DNA of 15,768 nucleotides from CAYSWF01 sp964562905 (GTDB lineage: Bacteria > Patescibacteriota > Andersenbacteria > UBA10190), in NCBI GenBank assembly GCA_964562905.1, contig CAZLVG010000020.1, forward strand, positions 1-15,768, given 5' to 3'. The translations under genes were made by a program, and so were the position numbers. Under the pieces are notes generated by a model that worked only from the letters and a program-made list of their open reading frames with translations, did not search any database and was not told the origin of the DNA. The stretch's first letter is position 1, and each line of letters starts with the position of its first letter. This document shows, in pieces, positions 14,767 to 15,768 of this stretch.

Positions 14767-15762
14767 ATGAACGCACCAAAATGCAACGAGTACGGCTACA
14801 TCCAGTGGCTGCTCGCTGCCCAAACCAACTACACTTGTACCGAGTTCGAGCAGGTCGCGCCCAGAGAGATGGCGCATGATGCTCCCACCCGCATGCTCAG
14901 GAGAGAAAAACTTACCCCGCGCATTCTCTGGAAGAACGCCGAGCCGCACGTCGACAAAAAAAGCGGCTACCTCATCACTGACGACTCCGTCATCGACAAG
15001 CCGCATACCAAAGACCTCGACCTGGCACGCTGGCAGTATTCCGGCACCCACCACGATGTGGCGAAGGGAATTGGATTGGAATCTCTGCTCTGGACCAGCA
15101 CCGACGGCAGCGAACATCTACCCGTAGACTACCGCCTGTACAACCCAACGGCTGACGGCAAAAGCAAAAACCAGCATCTGCAAGATATGCTGTATATGGC
15201 TGCAAACCGCGGGTTTGAGCCGGAATATGTGCTCATGGACAGCTGGTACACTTCCCTGGACAACCTCAAGACGTGCCGGAAGTTGGGCTGGGACTGGATC
15301 GGCCAGCTACGCAAGAACCGTATTGTGAGTCTTAAACCCCACCAGCAAACCAACCTGGAAAAGATAGATATTCCAGCTCAGGGAGCGACGGTGTATCTCA
15401 AAGGCTACGGCTTCATCAAAGTATTCAAGACTGTGTCCGAACACGGACGCGTTGGGTACTACGGTACCAGCAATCTTGATCTGACCGCGTCTGACGTAGA
15501 GCGAATCTACGGCAAACGCTGGCAGATCGAGGAGTACCACCGGAGCTTAAAGCAGCAGTGCGGCATTGCCAAATGCCAAGCCCGGACTGACCGCTCCCAG
15601 CGCAACCATATCTGGTGCGCTGTTCATACATTCTTGCTACTTGAAGTTCATCGTCTCAATACCGGCGTGACGTGGCAGCAAGCCAAGCTCTCGATTGTGC
15701 GAGATGCGATTCAACACTACTTGCTTGATCCCAGATTCAATTTGAAGTTGGCAACTGCGTAA
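14767..15762 (+). CDS. tnp: DDE transposase, IS4 superfamily (IS701-like)
   Basis: This full-length 331-residue transposase has first catalytic Asp in LITDDSVIDKP (D72 or D73), second Asp D158 in VLMDSWY, and the C-terminal IS4 signature Y248-x2-R251-x3-E255-x6-K262 (YGKRWQIEEYHRSLK), all intact, so the protein is probably active. The N-terminus (MNAPKCNEYGYIQWLL) resembles IS701-type transposases. The ATG at 14767 has no Shine-Dalgarno and follows the internal terminator by 28 bp. The TAA stop (15760-15762) is inside the right terminal inverted repeat, so the element's end codes for the protein's end. Confidence 0.93.
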   Translation: MNAPKCNEYGYIQWLLAAQTNYTCTEFEQVAPREMAHDAPTRMLRREKLTPRILWKNAEPHVDKKSGYLITDDSVIDKPHTKDLDLARWQYSGTHHDVAKGIGLESLLWTSTDGSEHLPVDYRLYNPTADGKSKNQHLQDMLYMAANRGFEPEYVLMDSWYTSLDNLKTCRKLGWDWIGQLRKNRIVSLKPHQQTNLEKIDIPAQGATVYLKGYGFIKVFKTVSEHGRVGYYGTSNLDLTASDVERIYGKRWQIEEYHRSLKQQCGIAKCQARTDRSQRNHIWCAVHTFLLLEVHRLNTGVTWQQAKLSIVRDAIQHYLLDPRFNLKLATA

Positions 15763-15767
15763 GTCCT
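15752..15767 (-). repeat. IS right terminal inverted repeat (contains transposase stop)
   Basis: CAACTGCGTAAGTCCT is the exact reverse complement of the left end. The TAA in its centre is the stop codon of the transposase. Confidence 0.92.
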
Positions 15768-15768
15768 G

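Larger units (their letters stand above)
14690..15767 (+). mobile_element. Complete insertion sequence, IS4 superfamily (IS701-like)
   Basis: An element of about 1.08 kb is bounded by a 16-bp perfect inverted repeat and contains one transposase gene and an internal terminator. It lies 82 bp after the fusion gene, so it does not break a recognisable gene on that side; those 82 bp hold nothing identifiable. The sequence ends one base beyond the right repeat, so the target duplication cannot be checked. The gene layout and the DDE transposase with a Y-R-E-K motif place it in the IS4 superfamily; the IS701-like label rests on recalled similarity of the N-terminal region. Confidence 0.88.

Noticed and set aside
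1..15768. tRNA, rRNA or riboswitch genes
   Set aside because: No cloverleaf, rRNA-like stretch or known riboswitch core was recognised on either strand.

Overview
This is a surface-polysaccharide locus: eleven protein genes including a transposase, GC-rich (roughly 55-60% by eye), with almost no Shine-Dalgarno sequences. The organism cannot be fixed from sequence alone. Weak SD usage, near-leaderless starts, short hairpin repeats and a dense glycosyltransferase cluster would fit a little-studied, metagenome-derived bacterium, perhaps a candidate-phylum lineage, but that is inference. The sequence starts inside a heptanucleotide tandem repeat, contains a run of ten N, and ends one base past an insertion-sequence terminus, as a short-read scaffold would.

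Layout. 1-251 is non-coding repeat: GTTACCA tandem copies, then a degenerate array of about 35-bp hairpin units. 252-1238 (-) is an RmlB-like sugar-nucleotide SDR. Divergent from it, 1336-3287 (+) is an asparagine synthase-like amidotransferase interrupted by the N gap, followed 4 bp later by a GT4 glycosyltransferase (3292-4554). That gene runs head-on for 143 bp into a minus-strand operon which, in transcription order, is GT2 glycosyltransferase (9455-8538), ABC-2 permease Wzm (8527-7691), Wzt ATPase with C-terminal carbohydrate-binding-type domain (7529-6330), GT4 glycosyltransferase (6309-5149) and SAM methyltransferase (5161-4412). A 225-bp divergent intergenic region carrying a perfect 13-bp-arm inverted repeat separates this from a plus-strand group: a GT-C type membrane glycosyltransferase (9681-11558), a polyprenol-phosphate-sugar-synthase-like GT2 (11584-12354), and a 732-residue fusion of an SDR domain to an RfbH/ColD-like PLP domain (12409-14607). 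A complete IS4-superfamily (IS701-like) element closes the window (14690-15767).

How it fits together (inference from families): nucleotide sugars are modified by the SDRs and the 3-dehydratase-like fusion. The GT2 and GT4 enzymes extend a lipid-linked glycan on the cytoplasmic face, and the methyltransferase and amidotransferase may decorate it. Wzm/Wzt exports it, with the Wzt C-terminal domain reading the glycan or its cap. The DPM-like GT2 could make a polyprenyl-phosphate sugar used by the neighbouring GT-C enzyme on the outer face. The most unusual items are the SDR/RfbH-like fusion, in which the PLP lysine is His and the iron-sulfur cysteines of RfbH are missing, and the near-leaderless gene starts.
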